64,000 nt of DNA from the NCBI GenBank assembly GCA_050847315.1, contig CP193791.1. One strand, 5' to 3'. The stretch is from Cedecea sp000277545 (GTDB taxonomy: Bacteria > Pseudomonadota > Gammaproteobacteria > Enterobacterales > Enterobacteriaceae). Below the pieces are notes generated by a model. It saw nothing but the letters and a program-made list of their open reading frames with translations, did no database searches and was not told the origin of the DNA. Below are positions 43,765 to 52,732 of the stretch, piece after piece (position 1 is the stretch's first letter; the number at the start of each line of letters is the position of its first letter). A program made the position numbers and the translations under genes.

Positions 43765-45909
43765 ATGCCAGGGAAATGTGAAACCTACGCAACCTTTTCA
43801 GTCGTACCTCTGTTGATTGCCGGCGCACTTACCGCACCGGATAGCGCTTTCGCCGAGACAAACACCGCGCCTGATGACACGATTATCGTCAGTGCCAGCC
43901 GCACGGAAACCAACCTCTGGAACAGCCCGGTTACCGTCCAGGTGGTTGACAGCAAAACGCTGGAAAACTCCACCAGCGTCTCCATTGCAGACGACCTCAA
44001 AGATATTCCCGGGGTAGAAGTCACCGATAACGCGCTCGCGGGCCGCAAGCAAATCCGCATCCGGGGCGAAGCCTCATCGCGCGTGTTGATTCTGATTGAT
44101 GGTCAGCAAGTCACCTACCAACGCGCCGGGCAGGACTACGGCGCGGGGCTGCTGGTGGATGAATCGGCTCTGGAGCGTATTGAAGTCATTAAAGGCCCCT
44201 ATTCCGTGCTCTACGGCTCACAGGCCATCGGCGGCGTGGTGAATTTCATCACCAAAAAAGGCGGTGATAAGCCGTTGGCCGGGCTGGTCAAAGCAACCTG
44301 GAACTCCGCCACCGCAGGCTGGGAGGAATCCGCCGCCGCCTGGGGCAGCATCGGCCAGTTAGACTACCGCATCAACGGCAGCTACTCGGACCAGGGCAAC
44401 AGAAAAACCCCGGATGGGCGGCTGGATAACACGCACTTCCGCAATAACGGCCAGGGACTGTGGCTGGGTTACCGTTTCGATCGTCAGAAAATTGGCCTGT
44501 CTCTCGACCGCTACAGCCTCGCCACGCAAACCTGGTACAACGATCCAGACCAACAGTTCGACGCCTTTAGCGTCAGGATCCCGAAAATGACGCGGGAAAA
44601 AATCGGGCTGTTTTACGACCTTGATGTCGACGGAAATTACCTGAAAAAAATCCATCTGGATGCCTACAGCCAAACCGTCGAACGCCGGTTTAACAATGAA
44701 GTCGCGACTACACAGGTGATTCCTTCGCCGGCCATTCAGGCGCTAAGCGTAAAAAATCAGACCCAGACCAACGACAAGCAGTACACCCAGGGCGTCACGC
44801 TGCAAACAAACTTCTCCCTGCCCGCCGGGAACGATTTGGTGCTTGGGGCGCAGTATCAGCACGACAAGGTAGACCAGAGCGGCAGCGGCTACACGCGGCA
44901 GACGGCCAAAACCGGGATCTTTGATATTGAAACCCACAGCCAGTCGCAGGACAAATCGGAACAAAGCAATACCTCACTGTTTGCGCAGAACGCCTGGCAC
45001 CTGGCCGATGACTGGACATGGACGGCGGGCGCCCGCCAGTACTGGCTCTCCTCCAAACTCATTGATAGCAGCACACAAAAAACCGAAGGCGGCGTTACAA
45101 CCCACACCGCAACCGGCAACAAATCCGCCAGCGATAGCCAGTTCGTGGCGGCGACCAGCCTGAACTACTCCGGGTTTAAAGATATCGAGCTGCGTGCAGC
45201 CTTTGCCCAGGGCTACGTCTTCCCGACGCTGGTGCAGCAGTTTATGCAGACTTCCGCCGGCGGCGGCGTGACTTACGGCAACCCTGATCTGCGCCCGGAA
45301 CACTCCAACAACTACGAAATTGGCGCCCGCTACAAAGGCAACCTGTGGCTGATTGACAGCACGGTCTACTATTCCGAAGCCAAAGATTACGTCGCATCAC
45401 GAGCCTGCGAAGGGCAAGCCCTCTGTCTGGGGAACAGCGGCAGTTCCCGGGCCAACTACCGCTTTTATGACAACATCAACCGGGCCAAAACCTACGGCAT
45501 TGAGCTGAGCGCGGAGTACAACGGCTGGGCCGTCTCCCCTTACCTGAGCGGCAATCTCCTGCGTCGTCAGTATGAAAGCGACTCGCTAAAAACCTGGGAT
45601 ACCGGCGAACCTGTCGTCAATGGCCGCTTCGGGGTCAGACATACGCTGATGCTTAACGCCATGAATATCACCTCCGACGCCTTTATTCGCGCGGCCTCCC
45701 GTGCCAAAGAAAACACCGGTGACAGTGAAAGGCGCTACTCCGGCTGGGCCACGTTAAACCTGGCCGTCAACGCCGAGTTTGGTGACAACGACCAGTACCT
45801 GGTCAACCTGGCGCTGAACAACCTGACCAACAAACGCTACCAGACCGCCCACGAATCTATCCCGGAAGCGGGCTTCAACACGGCCATCGGCTTTGGGTGG
45901 AAATTCTGA
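43765..45909 (+). CDS. TonB-dependent receptor, probably for heme
   Basis: A 714-residue outer-membrane receptor: signal peptide up to DSAFA, TonB box region DDTIIVSA, plug domain with VLILIDGQQVTY and ERIEVIKGPYSVLYGSQAIG, then a beta-barrel ending GFGWKF with the terminal aromatic residue. It is not ChuA by sequence, but it is the first gene of an operon with chuTWXY and sits behind a Fur box. The block YGNPDLRPEHSNNYEIG resembles the NPDL loop of heme receptors. Its ligand is therefore inferred from context. Confidence 0.82.
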   Translation: MPGKCETYATFSVVPLLIAGALTAPDSAFAETNTAPDDTIIVSASRTETNLWNSPVTVQVVDSKTLENSTSVSIADDLKDIPGVEVTDNALAGRKQIRIRGEASSRVLILIDGQQVTYQRAGQDYGAGLLVDESALERIEVIKGPYSVLYGSQAIGGVVNFITKKGGDKPLAGLVKATWNSATAGWEESAAAWGSIGQLDYRINGSYSDQGNRKTPDGRLDNTHFRNNGQGLWLGYRFDRQKIGLSLDRYSLATQTWYNDPDQQFDAFSVRIPKMTREKIGLFYDLDVDGNYLKKIHLDAYSQTVERRFNNEVATTQVIPSPAIQALSVKNQTQTNDKQYTQGVTLQTNFSLPAGNDLVLGAQYQHDKVDQSGSGYTRQTAKTGIFDIETHSQSQDKSEQSNTSLFAQNAWHLADDWTWTAGARQYWLSSKLIDSSTQKTEGGVTTHTATGNKSASDSQFVAATSLNYSGFKDIELRAAFAQGYVFPTLVQQFMQTSAGGGVTYGNPDLRPEHSNNYEIGARYKGNLWLIDSTVYYSEAKDYVASRACEGQALCLGNSGSSRANYRFYDNINRAKTYGIELSAEYNGWAVSPYLSGNLLRRQYESDSLKTWDTGEPVVNGRFGVRHTLMLNAMNITSDAFIRAASRAKENTGDSERRYSGWATLNLAVNAEFGDNDQYLVNLALNNLTNKRYQTAHESIPEAGFNTAIGFGWKF

Positions 45910-46751
45910 TGAAGAGACATTTTTTTGCCGCACTGCTAGCGCTGACGACTTCTTTTTCCAGCCAGGCTAGCGAGCGGCTGGTCGTCGCTGGCGGCTCCCT
46001 GAGCGAGCTTGTTTATGCCCTCGACGCGGGTAGCCAGATGGTTGGCGTAGATGAAACCACCACCTGGCCGCCGGAAACGGCAAAGCTGCCGCACATCGGT
46101 TCCTGGATGCAGCTCAGCAGTGAATCCATCTTGTCGCTGCGCCCCGGGCGCTTCATTACCTGGCAGGACGCCGGGCCGCACATCGTCATCGGGCAGTTGG
46201 AAAAGGCAAAGGTGAATGTCCTGCAGCTCCCGCGAGTGCCCGCCACCGTCGAGCAGATGTACACCAACATTCAAACTCTGGCGATGACCTTACAGCGCCA
46301 GCCGCAGGGAGAGGCGCTGATTGCCAGCCTTAAACAGCGGCTGGAGGTGATTAGCAAACGTAACGCGCTGAAGCCACACCCCGTCAAAGCGATGTTTATT
46401 CTCTCCGCAGGCGGCAGCGTGCCGCAGGTTGCCGGCGCGGGCAGCGTGGCCGACTCCATCCTTAGCATGGCCGGAGCAAAAAATATCGCCCGGCATCGTC
46501 AGTACCAGAGCTACAGCACCGAGGCGATGATCGCCGCCAACCCTGAGGTCATCGTCGCGACGACTCAAATGACCCAGGGCAACCCCGAAGCGCTGAAGGC
46601 CATTCCCGGGATCACCCATACCTCCGCCTGGAAAAACAAGCGGATAGTCATTATCGATCAGGCTTTGATTCTGGGCATGGGCCCGCGCGTCGCAGAGGCC
46701 GTGGAACTGCTGCATCACCAGTTTTGGCCCGAGTCCGGCCAGAAAGATTAA
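45909..46751 (+). CDS. chuT: Heme-binding periplasmic protein ChuT
   Basis: A 280-residue substrate-binding protein of the cobalamin/heme class, starting MKRHFFAALLALTTSF; its ATG shares one base with the receptor stop (TGATG). The body follows ChuT: VVAGGSLSELVYALDAGSQM, GVDETTTWPPE, and KAMFILSAGGSVPQVAGAGS. It would hand heme to an ABC permease, but no chuU or hmuV gene is next to it in this operon. Confidence 0.9.
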   Translation: MKRHFFAALLALTTSFSSQASERLVVAGGSLSELVYALDAGSQMVGVDETTTWPPETAKLPHIGSWMQLSSESILSLRPGRFITWQDAGPHIVIGQLEKAKVNVLQLPRVPATVEQMYTNIQTLAMTLQRQPQGEALIASLKQRLEVISKRNALKPHPVKAMFILSAGGSVPQVAGAGSVADSILSMAGAKNIARHRQYQSYSTEAMIAANPEVIVATTQMTQGNPEALKAIPGITHTSAWKNKRIVIIDQALILGMGPRVAEAVELLHHQFWPESGQKD

Positions 46752-46771
46752 GGATTACTTTGAAATGAGCG

Positions 46772-48127
46772 ATGTTGAACATGAAACCTGAACTGGATCT
46801 CCAGGCGCACTTTGCGCTCCCCGGCGGGCAACCCTTTAAGGATCGTCACGCTACCATGCCGTGGCGCGGCGCAATGCCCATCGCCAAAGAACAGCTGGAG
46901 CACACCTGGCAACAGGTGATTACCAGCCCAACGCCTCCCGGCAAAAGGCTGGTTTACCTCCATATTCCCTTCTGCGCAACGCACTGTACCTTCTGCGGTT
47001 TTTACCAGAATCGTTATGAAGCAGACCACTGCGAACGCTACACCGACGCGCTGCTCAGGGAAATCGAGCTGGAGGCCAGCAGCCCGCTGCACCAGTCGGC
47101 CCCCATTCACGCCATCTACTTTGGCGGTGGCACGCCTTCGGCGCTGTCAGCTAAAGATTTAGCGCGGATCATTACCGCCTTGCGCCGCAGCCTGCCGCTG
47201 GCCCCGGACTGCGAAATCACCATTGAAGGCCGGGTGCTGAATTTTAATGATGAGCGCATCGACGCCTGCCTCGACGCCGGAGCCAACCGCTTCTCCATCG
47301 GCATCCAGTCGTTTAACAGCAAAATCCGCAAAAAAATGGCGCGCACCTCCGACGGCCCCACCGCCCGACGCTTTATGGAAAACCTCTGCAAACGCGATCG
47401 TGCCGCCGTGGTCTGCGATTTGCTGTTTGGCCTTCCGGGGCAGGATCAAAAGCTGTGGGCCGAAGACCTGGCTATCGCGCGGGACATCGGCCTCGACGGG
47501 GTCGATCTTTATGCCCTGAATTTGCTACCGCAAACGCCGCTGGGTAAAGCTGTAGAAAACGGACGCGTCACGCTGCCTTCCCCAGCCGAACGCAGGGATT
47601 TGTACCTGCAGGGCTGCGACTTCATGGACAGCGCAGGCTGGCGCTGCATCAGCAACAGCCACTGGGCGCGCACCACGCGGGAACGCAACCTTTACAACCT
47701 GCTGATTAAACAGGGGGCAGACTGCCTGGCCTTTGGCTCCGGCGCGGGCGGCTCGGTTAACGGCTACTCCTGGATGGTTGAACGCAACCTGGAGACCTGG
47801 CACGCCGCCGTCGCCGCCGGAAAAAAACCGCTGATGATGATGGCCCGCACCACTGACCCAGGCTACCGCTGGCGGCATCGCCTCCAGGCAGGCATTGAAA
47901 CCGCCCGCGTGCCTCTCGACGAGTTAACCGCCGATGCGCATCTGCTCCAGCCGCTGCTTACCCAATGGCACGACTCCGGCCTGACCCGGGATGACTCAAC
48001 CTGCCTGCGTCTGACCGACGAAGGCCGCTTCTGGGCCAGCAATATCTTCCAGTCGCTGCAGACGCTGGTTGCCGCCCTCAATACCCCCATAACAACGGAC
48101 AAAAAACCACAAGGAGCAACGCTATGA
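46772..48127 (+). CDS. chuW: Anaerobilin synthase ChuW (radical SAM heme-opening methyltransferase)
   Basis: About 451 residues of a HemN-like radical SAM protein with CATHCTFCGF as the cluster motif and TYFGGGTPSAL-type SAM loop (YFGGGTPSAL). ChuW opens the heme ring under anaerobic conditions, releasing iron and making anaerobilin. The start is uncertain: 46772 (MLNMKPELD) or 46781 (MKPELD); the ATG best placed after AGGA, at 46765, is in another frame and ends after eight codons. The stop overlaps chuX. Confidence 0.92.
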   Translation: MLNMKPELDLQAHFALPGGQPFKDRHATMPWRGAMPIAKEQLEHTWQQVITSPTPPGKRLVYLHIPFCATHCTFCGFYQNRYEADHCERYTDALLREIELEASSPLHQSAPIHAIYFGGGTPSALSAKDLARIITALRRSLPLAPDCEITIEGRVLNFNDERIDACLDAGANRFSIGIQSFNSKIRKKMARTSDGPTARRFMENLCKRDRAAVVCDLLFGLPGQDQKLWAEDLAIARDIGLDGVDLYALNLLPQTPLGKAVENGRVTLPSPAERRDLYLQGCDFMDSAGWRCISNSHWARTTRERNLYNLLIKQGADCLAFGSGAGGSVNGYSWMVERNLETWHAAVAAGKKPLMMMARTTDPGYRWRHRLQAGIETARVPLDELTADAHLLQPLLTQWHDSGLTRDDSTCLRLTDEGRFWASNIFQSLQTLVAALNTPITTDKKPQGATL

Positions 48128-48621
48128 CTTCCGTTTCCCTCGCCGATTACTTAAAAACCCAGCCGGACGGCACGCTGGAATCTATTGCCGCACAATATAA
48201 TGTCACCCTGCTGGATGTTGTCTCCCAGCTCCCCGCCCAGGCGCTGGTTAGCGGCGAGCAGTTCGACACCGTTTGGGACACCGTTGTCGAATGGGGCAGC
48301 GTCACCACGCTGGTACACACCGCCGATGTGATTATTGAATTTTCCGGGGAACTGCCCTCCGGCTTCCACCGCCACGGCTATTTCAACCTGCGCGGCAAAA
48401 AAGGCATGACGGGGCATATCAAAGCGGCCAACTGCACCCACATCGCGTTGGTGGAGCGCAAGTTTATGGGGATGGACACCGCCTCGATTCTGTTCTTCAA
48501 TCAGGCGGGCAGCGCGATGCTGAAAATCTTCATCGGGCGCGACGATCACCGCCAATTACTGGCAGACCAGCTGGCAGCTTTTCGTGCGCTGGCAGAGACA
48601 CTTAAGGGAAATATTGCATGA
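48124..48621 (+). CDS. chuX: Cytosolic heme-carrier protein ChuX
   Basis: A 165-residue protein starting MTSVSLADYLKTQPDGTLES that follows E. coli ChuX throughout, including FDTVWDTVVEWGSVTTLVHT and ELPSGFHRHGYFNLRGKKG. ChuX/HutX dimers bind heme and hand it to downstream enzymes, probably ChuW. Start and stop overlap both neighbours as ATGA, so the three genes are coupled. Confidence 0.95.
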   Translation: MTSVSLADYLKTQPDGTLESIAAQYNVTLLDVVSQLPAQALVSGEQFDTVWDTVVEWGSVTTLVHTADVIIEFSGELPSGFHRHGYFNLRGKKGMTGHIKAANCTHIALVERKFMGMDTASILFFNQAGSAMLKIFIGRDDHRQLLADQLAAFRALAETLKGNIA

Positions 48622-49241
48622 CGCCATGGTTAATTTTTGGGGCCGGGGGCAAGGGCGTAGGCGCGCTAACCGCGAAGCTGGCTTTGGCAGAAAATCGCCC
48701 CGTTGTTGCACTGGTGCGTAACGAAGAGGCCGCCGCAAAACTGCGTGAGGCAGGTGCCCAGGTTATTATCGGCGACGCCTGCGACGCAGACGCTGTCGCA
48801 GAAGTCTGCCGCCTGGCGGGCAAGGACGCCACCGTCATTTCGACGATGGGCGGTTCACAGGATTACCAGGCGCACCGGACAGTTATCGACTGCGCCGAAA
48901 AAGCCGGGATCTCACGCATGGTGCTGGTCACCTCTTTAGGCTGCGGAGAAAGCTGGGCTTATTTATCCGACCGGGCAAAAGCGGCCTTTGGTCAGGCGGT
49001 ACGGGAAAAATCCCTCGCCGAAAGCTGGCTGCAAACCAGCACGCTGAACTTTGCTATTGTTCGCCCCGGTGGCCTGCTTCACGGTGAACCCACCGGCAAA
49101 GCTGTGCTGAGCCAGACCCCCGAAATTCACGGTATGGTCATGCGGGCCGATGTCGCCGCGCACGTCGCAGAACTGGCAAAATCCTCCCACCTGAATCACC
49201 AGGTTTACGGCCTCGTTGAACCGGGGCTGAAACCAGCCTGA
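48618..49241 (+). CDS. chuY: NAD(P)H-dependent anaerobilin reductase ChuY
   Basis: A 207-residue NAD(P)-binding protein of the SDR-like atypical group, starting MTPWLIFGAGGKGVGALTAK; the dinucleotide loop is FGAGGKGVG. It follows E. coli ChuY, with ATVISTMGGSQDYQAHRTVI and MVLVTSLGCGESW. ChuY reduces anaerobilin made by ChuW. Last gene of the operon; a stem-loop follows. Confidence 0.93.
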   Translation: MTPWLIFGAGGKGVGALTAKLALAENRPVVALVRNEEAAAKLREAGAQVIIGDACDADAVAEVCRLAGKDATVISTMGGSQDYQAHRTVIDCAEKAGISRMVLVTSLGCGESWAYLSDRAKAAFGQAVREKSLAESWLQTSTLNFAIVRPGGLLHGEPTGKAVLSQTPEIHGMVMRADVAAHVAELAKSSHLNHQVYGLVEPGLKPA

Positions 49242-49247
49242 TGCCAC

Positions 49248-49282
49248 GCCGGGCTTTCGCTTTTCTGGCGGTATAGCCCGGC
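49248..49282 (+). terminator. Stem-loop after chuY
   Basis: GCCGGGCT and AGCCCGGC form a perfect 8-bp stem with a 19-base loop, a few bases after the chuY stop. No T run follows, so it may protect the transcript end as much as terminate it. Confidence 0.5.
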
Positions 49283-49355
49283 AGGCTCTTCCCTCTTGCT
49301 ACACTTCAAGATAGTTTCATCAGATAACTAACCTGAAAAGAAGGCAGATCACGCG

Positions 49356-50201
49356 ATGTCCGAACACAACTACCAGCCCCCAAAAGTCTGGACCTGGAAC
49401 AAGACCGAAGCCGGTCAGTTCTCCAGCATCAACCGCCCAATTTCCGGCCCGACTCATGAAAAAACGCTGCCTGTCGGCAAACACCCGCTGCAGCTCTACT
49501 CGCTCGGTACGCCGAACGGGCAGAAAGTCACGATTCTGCTGGAAGAGCTGCTGGCGCTGGGCATCAGCGGGGCAGAATACGATGCGCACCTGATTCGCAT
49601 CGGCGAAGGCGACCAGTTCTCCAGCGGATTTGTGGAAGTGAACCCAAACTCTAAAATTCCGGCGCTGTTTGACCACTCCGTCACGCCGCCGCTGCGCGTG
49701 TTTGAGTCCGGTAACATCCTGCTTTATCTCGCGGAAAAATTCGGCCACTTCCTGCCGAAGGACATCGCCGGGCGCACCGAAGCGCTGAACTGGCTGTTCT
49801 GGCTGCAGGGTTCCGCCCCTTATCTGGGCGGCGGCTTCGGCCACTTCTACCACTATGCCCCGGTCAAAATCGAGTACGCCATCAACCGCTTCGCGATGGA
49901 AACCAAGCGTCAGCTGGACGTGCTCGATAAACAGCTGGAGAAAAACCGCTTTATCGCCGGAGATGATTACACTATCGCCGACATTGCTATCTTTACCTGG
50001 TACGGCGCGCTGGCGAAAGGCGGCCTGTATGAATCCGCCGAGTTCCTCGACATAGCCTCCTACAAACACTTTGGCCGCTGGGCCGATGAAGTGGCTAACC
50101 GCCCGGCGGTGAAGCGTGGCCGCATCGTGAACCGCACCTGGGGCAATGTGCAGTTGGCCGAGCGCCACAATGCTTCAGATTTTGATGCATTAGGGTTGTA
50201 G
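49356..50201 (+). CDS. yghU: Glutathione-dependent disulfide-bond oxidoreductase YghU
   Basis: A 281-residue glutathione transferase homologue starting MSEHNYQPPKVWTWNKTEAG. It follows E. coli YghU closely, with the N-terminal thioredoxin-like region LYSLGTPNGQKVTILLEELL and the glutathione-contact motif VFESGNILLYLAEKFG. YghU binds two glutathiones and has disulfide reductase activity. The C-terminus is slightly shorter than in E. coli. Monocistronic. Confidence 0.95.
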   Translation: MSEHNYQPPKVWTWNKTEAGQFSSINRPISGPTHEKTLPVGKHPLQLYSLGTPNGQKVTILLEELLALGISGAEYDAHLIRIGEGDQFSSGFVEVNPNSKIPALFDHSVTPPLRVFESGNILLYLAEKFGHFLPKDIAGRTEALNWLFWLQGSAPYLGGGFGHFYHYAPVKIEYAINRFAMETKRQLDVLDKQLEKNRFIAGDDYTIADIAIFTWYGALAKGGLYESAEFLDIASYKHFGRWADEVANRPAVKRGRIVNRTWGNVQLAERHNASDFDALGL

Positions 50202-50260
50202 GCCTTTCACACCAATCCTCTCTCGGGAAGGGGGAGGATCTATTTCATATCGTAGTTTTT

Positions 50261-50829
50261 CCGTTCACCAATAGATCGCTTTCCCCTGAACGTTCCCGGC
50301 ACGGTGAACGTGTCCGGGGGATAACGCCATCCCCCGAACAGCCCCGGCGCCCGGCGAGCTCATCGCCGCTGAAGCGGTAAACCCACCGGCTATCACCCAA
50401 ACATTCGGGGTCGTTCGCGATTCGTTCCCGACGATCGCTCTCTTTCGCTGTTCCCGACAGCTCAACCCCGCCTGAGTTGGGTCATCACCGGGGGCGATGA
50501 GAGCCGGGGACAAGGGCGTGGCTTTGAGATCTGAAGCGAATATAACGTTTAAACGTTGCTGTAGGTTAAAAGCGAGGCACGGTTCCGGCTTAAATCGCCT
50601 CTGTTTTCTCTCCGACTGGCCAGGGTCCGGGCGTCGGGAACGGCCGGAGGCTGAGAGCGTCGGGAACGCATCTCAGCCGACCCAGGACTGGGAGATAAAA
50701 CGGAGGTCTGCCGCTTCAGCGGTCGATTTATTTCGCCGGGAGTCCGGGGTCTCGGGGGAGTGACGGTGGCTCCCCCGAGCCGTTCACGGATACGGTGGCT
50801 GTATATAAAACAGGGGGAGAAGTGAACGG
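50261..50829. repeat. 570-bp dyad-symmetric structured element between yghU and sitA
   Basis: Six motif pairs occur in inverted order around one axis near 50545: CCGTTCAC (50261) with GTGAACGG (50822); GGTGAACG (50303) with CGTTCACG (50781); hairpin CGGGGGAT/ATCCCCCG (50315-50336) with CTCGGGGGAG/CTCCCCCGAG (50751-50779); CCGCTGAAGCGG (50366) with CCGCTTCAGCGG (50711); CGTTCCCGACG (50423) with GCGTCGGGAACG (50657); GTTCCCGAC (50450) with CGTCGGGAACG (50632). The midpoints of all pairs agree within a few bases. The palindrome AACGTTTAAACGTT (50544-50557) lies on the axis. No convincing protein is encoded. Confidence 0.85.
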
Positions 50830-50909
50830 ACCTTAGCCTGTCCGGCATAGACCGAGAGCTTTGTTATGAAGAAACAACCAGAACAAGCCCCCCTCTTTTA
50901 AATCACACA

Positions 50910-50968
50910 AATGATAATAGTTTGCATTTAGTTATAGCAGCAGCTATGTTTTATAGCACTTGCTATAA
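50910..50968 (+). promoter_or_regulatory. sitA control region: two MntR-like boxes and a weak Fur-like box
   Basis: Two dyads have the MntR form ATAGC-N4-GCTAT: 50934-50947 (spacer AGCA) and 50953-50966 (spacer ACTT, within TTATAGCACTTGCTATAA). Upstream, AATGATAATAGTTTGCATT at 50910-50928 is a partial Fur match. Manganese and iron repression of sitABCD is known in Salmonella and fits both. Confidence 0.7.
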
Positions 50969-51002
50969 ACGCCGAATCTATAATCACTCGTGAGGGAAGA
51001 CG

Positions 51003-51917
51003 ATGCCCGGGAAACTGAAGTTAACGCAAAGTATTGTCGCTGCCGCCGCCGCGCTGGCGATGTTGCTGGGTGCCGCTCAGGCGCAGGCAAAATTTAAGGC
51101 GATCACCACCTTTACTATCATCGCCGATATGGCGCAGAACGTAGCCGGTGACGCGGCAGACGTGGAGTCTATCACCAAGCCCGGAGCGGAAATTCACGAA
51201 TACCAGCCGACGCCGGGAGACATTCGTCGGGCGCAGGGCGCTCAGCTGATCCTGACCAACGGGCTGAACCTCGAACTCTGGTTCGCGAAGTTTTATCAAC
51301 ATCTGAAAGGCGTGCCCGAAGTCGTCGTCACCACCGGCATTCAGCCCACGGGCATCACCGAAGGCCCTTATAACGGTAAACCTAACCCTCACGCATGGAT
51401 GTCCCCGCAAAATGCGCTGATCTACGTCGATAACATCCGGGATGCGTTCGTCAAATACGATCCAGGCAACGCGGCGACCTATACCCGCAACGCCGAAGCC
51501 TACAAACAGAAAATTCAGCAGACCATCAAGCCGCTGCGCAACGAACTGGCAAAAATTCCGGCGGATAAGCGCTGGCTGGTCACCAGCGAAGGCGCTTTTT
51601 CCTACCTCGCCAACGACTTTGGCCTGAAAGAACTCTATCTGTGGCCGATCAATGCCGATCAGCAGGGCACCCCGCAGCAGGTGCGCAAAGTGATCGACAG
51701 CATTCGCCAATACCAGATCCCAACGATCTTCAGCGAAAGCACCATCTCCGACAAACCTGCTCGCCAGGCGGCGCGGGAGTCTGGCGCACACTATGGCGGC
51801 GTGCTTTATGTCGATTCTTTGAGTGCCGCAGACGGCCCGGTACCCACCTATCTTGATCTGCTGCGCGTCACCACCAGCACCATCGTGAACGGCATCAATG
51901 CAGGGCTGAAAAAATGA
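51003..51917 (+). CDS. sitA: Manganese/iron-binding periplasmic protein SitA
   Basis: A 304-residue cluster A-I metal-binding protein: signal peptide ending AQAQA, then FKAITTFTIIADMAQNVAGD. Metal ligands are expected in the histidine of EIHEYQPTP, the NPHAWMSP histidine, and acidic residues later (SEGAFSY region and YVDSLSAADGP). It delivers Mn(II) or Fe(II) to SitBCD. GAGGGAAG precedes the ATG. Its stop overlaps sitB. Confidence 0.94.
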   Translation: MPGKLKLTQSIVAAAAALAMLLGAAQAQAKFKAITTFTIIADMAQNVAGDAADVESITKPGAEIHEYQPTPGDIRRAQGAQLILTNGLNLELWFAKFYQHLKGVPEVVVTTGIQPTGITEGPYNGKPNPHAWMSPQNALIYVDNIRDAFVKYDPGNAATYTRNAEAYKQKIQQTIKPLRNELAKIPADKRWLVTSEGAFSYLANDFGLKELYLWPINADQQGTPQQVRKVIDSIRQYQIPTIFSESTISDKPARQAARESGAHYGGVLYVDSLSAADGPVPTYLDLLRVTTSTIVNGINAGLKK

Positions 51918-52732
51918 GTCGTCGTCCCGGCATAGTCGTTCAGGACGCCAGCGTCACCTATCGCAATGGCCACACCGCGCTGCGGGCGGCCAGCTTTGAA
52001 ATCCCGACCGGCACCATTGCGGCGCTGGTCGGCGTCAACGGTTCAGGGAAATCCACGCTGTTTAAAGCGATCATGGGCTTTGTGCGCCTGGCCAGCGGTA
52101 GCATCTCGATTCTGGATATGCCCACGAAAAAAGCACTGCGCCACAACCTGGTGGCCTATGTGCCGCAGTCCGAGGACGTGGACTGGACGTTCCCGGTGCT
52201 GGTGGAAGACGTGGTGATGATGGGCCGATTTGGCCACATGGGAATGCTGCGCATTCCCGGCAAGGCCGACAAACAGGCGGTAGACAACGCCCTCGCCCGC
52301 GTCGGCATGAGCAACTTCCGCAAACGCCAAATCGGCGAGCTGTCCGGCGGCCAGAAAAAGCGCGTGTTCCTCGCCCGGGCAATTGCCCAGGACGGCCAGG
52401 TGATTCTGCTGGACGAACCGTTCACCGGCGTGGACGTGAAAACGGAAGAGCAGATCATCGCCCTGCTGCGCGAGCTGCGGGACGAAGGCCGCACGATGCT
52501 GGTTTCAACCCACAACCTGGGCGCCGTCACAGACTATTGCGACTATACCGTGCTGGTGAAAGGCACCGTGCTGGCCTGCGGCCCGACCAATGTCACTTTT
52601 ACGCAAGAAAACCTGGAACTGGCGTTCAGCGGCGTACTGCGCCACGTCACCTTAACCGGGAAAGAAACCAGCGTCCTCACCGACGACGAGAGGCCGTTTA
52701 TCCACGGCGCGCCGTTAAAAGGGGAGCCGTAA
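51914..52732 (+). CDS. sitB: Manganese/iron ABC transporter ATPase SitB
   Basis: A 272-residue ABC ATPase with Walker A GVNGSGKST, signature LSGGQKKR and Walker B VILLDEPF. It powers the SitCD permease. It overlaps sitA by ATGA and shares one base with sitC (TAATG), a fully coupled operon. Confidence 0.95.
   Translation: MSRRPGIVVQDASVTYRNGHTALRAASFEIPTGTIAALVGVNGSGKSTLFKAIMGFVRLASGSISILDMPTKKALRHNLVAYVPQSEDVDWTFPVLVEDVVMMGRFGHMGMLRIPGKADKQAVDNALARVGMSNFRKRQIGELSGGQKKRVFLARAIAQDGQVILLDEPFTGVDVKTEEQIIALLRELRDEGRTMLVSTHNLGAVTDYCDYTVLVKGTVLACGPTNVTFTQENLELAFSGVLRHVTLTGKETSVLTDDERPFIHGAPLKGEP

Noticed and set aside
50497..50763. 88-codon plus-strand frame in the dyad element
   Set aside because: It crosses the symmetry axis and the hairpins, has no ribosome site, and its product resembles no protein; the structure of the DNA is the better explanation.
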